6,708 nt of DNA from Acidobacteriota bacterium (GTDB taxonomy: Bacteria; Acidobacteriota; Terriglobia; Terriglobales; Acidobacteriaceae): assembly GCA_021811745.1 (NCBI GenBank), contig JAJZNH010001005.1, positions 1 through 6,708 on the forward strand, in the 5' to 3' direction. The position numbers and the translations under genes were made by a program. This document shows positions 5,467 through 6,708 of this stretch, piece by piece. The notes below the pieces were generated by a model. That model saw only the letters and a list, made by a program, of their open reading frames with translations, ran no database searches and had not been told where the DNA came from. The number at the start of each line of letters is the position of its first letter. Position 1 is the first letter of the stretch.

Positions 5467-6708
5467 ATGAGAGATCATTCGTTTTTTGCCATGCGGCGCA
5501 GAGAGTTTTTGAAGCTGGCTGGAGCGCTATCCGCGGCCAATCTCACTCGCGGCGCGCTGGCCGCGCCGAGCCTCCGCTTTGCAGTTACGATCGATGCTCA
5601 GGATCCCGTTGCCGCTGCGCAGCCGGTGCGATGGGCCGCGGAACAGTTACGGACGTCGCTGGCGGCAAAGGGCGCACAATGCAGGATCGTGGAGTCCCCT
5701 GATCAAGCCAGGGACGCGGCGTTTCACGTGCTGGTGGCCAGCCCCGGCGCAGCGCTGGCTCGCGGATTTCCTCAAGCGGACGCGGGGCTAAGTGGCGCGG
5801 AGGGTCTTCGGCTTACGCCAGGGCGAATGGCGGAGGCGCCGGCCGTCCTCGTTTCCGGCAGCGACCAAAGGGGCTACATCTACGGGCTGCTTGAGCTTGC
5901 CGAGCGAGTCCGGTTTGGCTCCGAACCAGCCCTTGGGTTGCATCTGACCGGCCCCGAAGAGGACCATCCTGCCAACGAGGCCAGAAGTGTCGGTCGCTAT
6001 TTCTGCAGTGAGATTGAAGACAAGCCGTGGTTCTATGACCGGGATTTTTGGCCCGGCTATCTGGATTTGCTCATCGCCAGCCGGTTCAACCGCTTTTGCC
6101 TGGCATTCGGTCTTGGATACGACTTTCCCCGCGGTGTGACAGGCGACTATTTCCACTTTCCTTATCCCTATCTGGTCAATGTGCCGGGATTCAGCGGCGT
6201 GCGCGTGATTCAACTGGCGACTCCCGAGGGGAAGCCGCTTCCGGATCCGCGTCCACTGAGCGAGGCGGAACGGGCAAAAAACCTGGCGTCGCTCAAGTTC
6301 ATCGCCGCCGAGACCGCCGCGCGCGGCCTGCACTTCCAGTTGGGCATCTGGACCCATGCATACCAATGGACGGATAGCCCTCATGCGTATCATCGCATCG
6401 AGGGGCTGACACCGGAGACTCACGCCCCCTATTGCCGCGCCGCGCTAGCGATGATTTTGAAGGAGTGCCCACAGATCAAGGGACTCACCCTGCGCGTGCA
6501 TGGAGAGAGCGGAATTCCGGAGGGCGACTACTCGTTCTGGAGGACACTTTTTGAAGCTATCACCGGGTGCGGCCGAACAATCGAGATCGACATGCACGCC
6601 AAGGGCGTGAACCAGACCATGATCAATATCGCGGCGGATACCGGAATGCCGGTCAAGCTGGGCGCCAAGTATTCGGCGGAACACCAGAGTCTCGGCTACG
6701 AGCAGGCG
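5467..6708 (+). CDS. Tat-exported glycosidase-like protein (3' truncated by window)
   Basis: The frame from ATG 5467 stays open for 414 codons to the window end. The N-terminus is a twin-arginine signal: R10-R11-R12-E-F-L-K, then LAGALSAAN, with a likely cut after A-L-A at residue 32, so the folded protein should be exported. Residues about 36-160 look like the alpha/beta N-domain seen before the catalytic barrel in alpha-glucuronidases and hexosaminidases, including GYIYGLLELAERVRFG (137-152 approx.). From about 173 a TIM-barrel-like region begins (VGRYFCSEIEDKPWFYD, YLDLLIASRFNRFCLAFG, ARGLHFQLGIWTHAYQW, IKGLTLRVHGESGIPEGDY). E347 in HGESG and D375 in EIDMHAKG are candidate active-site acids, but this is a guess. 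The likely role is polysaccharide or glycoside breakdown in the periplasm. I cannot place it in a numbered glycoside hydrolase family. The second ATG at 5491 would cut the region before the RR motif and is less likely. Upstream ribosome site: a weak G-run. Confidence 0.75.
   Translation, partial: MRDHSFFAMRRREFLKLAGALSAANLTRGALAAPSLRFAVTIDAQDPVAAAQPVRWAAEQLRTSLAAKGAQCRIVESPDQARDAAFHVLVASPGAALARGFPQADAGLSGAEGLRLTPGRMAEAPAVLVSGSDQRGYIYGLLELAERVRFGSEPALGLHLTGPEEDHPANEARSVGRYFCSEIEDKPWFYDRDFWPGYLDLLIASRFNRFCLAFGLGYDFPRGVTGDYFHFPYPYLVNVPGFSGVRVIQLATPEGKPLPDPRPLSEAERAKNLASLKFIAAETAARGLHFQLGIWTHAYQWTDSPHAYHRIEGLTPETHAPYCRAALAMILKECPQIKGLTLRVHGESGIPEGDYSFWRTLFEAITGCGRTIEIDMHAKGVNQTMINIAADTGMPVKLGAKYSAEHQSLGYEQA

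Noticed and set aside
5456..5470. ATG at 5456 as the start of the Tat protein
   Set aside because: It is out of frame with the Tat signal and meets a stop after four codons.

Overview
The window is a GC-rich bacterial chromosome segment carrying six protein genes: one cut at the left edge, one cut at the right edge. The combination of a Rel-type stringent-response protein, an exported WxPGxW-repeat protein with a 'GGPGGI' block, a Tat-exported glycosidase-like protein and a short thioredoxin-fold 2Fe-2S ferredoxin is typical of Acidobacteriota. That assignment is an inference from gene style, because no rRNA or other phylogenetic marker lies here.

Layout from left to right. Bases 1-1250 (+) hold the C-terminal two thirds of a (p)ppGpp synthetase/hydrolase (TGS, conserved-cysteine and ACT domains). 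Bases 1251-1526 hold no gene but several short inverted repeats, and they end in a strong ribosome binding site. Bases 1527-2489 (+) hold an exported protein with four evenly spaced WxPGxW motifs and a Q/P/R-rich tail. A 12-bp perfect stem at 2516-2543 separates it from the convergent recJ gene (2549-4414, -). Just upstream of recJ, and probably co-transcribed with it, is an acidic 159-residue protein of unknown function (4420-4899, -).

A 185-base divergent intergenic region (4900-5084) follows. On the + strand come a 121-residue 2Fe-2S ferredoxin that most likely starts at a TTG codon behind a clear Shine-Dalgarno sequence (5085-5450), and, 16 bases later, a Tat-signal protein resembling alpha-glucuronidase/hexosaminidase-type glycosidases. 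The last one stays open to the end of the window.

Most of the content is housekeeping: the stringent response, recombination/repair, and electron transfer. I see no mobile element, tRNA, CRISPR array or defence system. The parts least explained by known families are the unknown gene coupled to recJ, the hairpin-rich 1251-1526 leader, the divergent intergenic region with a one-helical-turn repeat, and the unassigned Tat-exported glycosidase-like protein.
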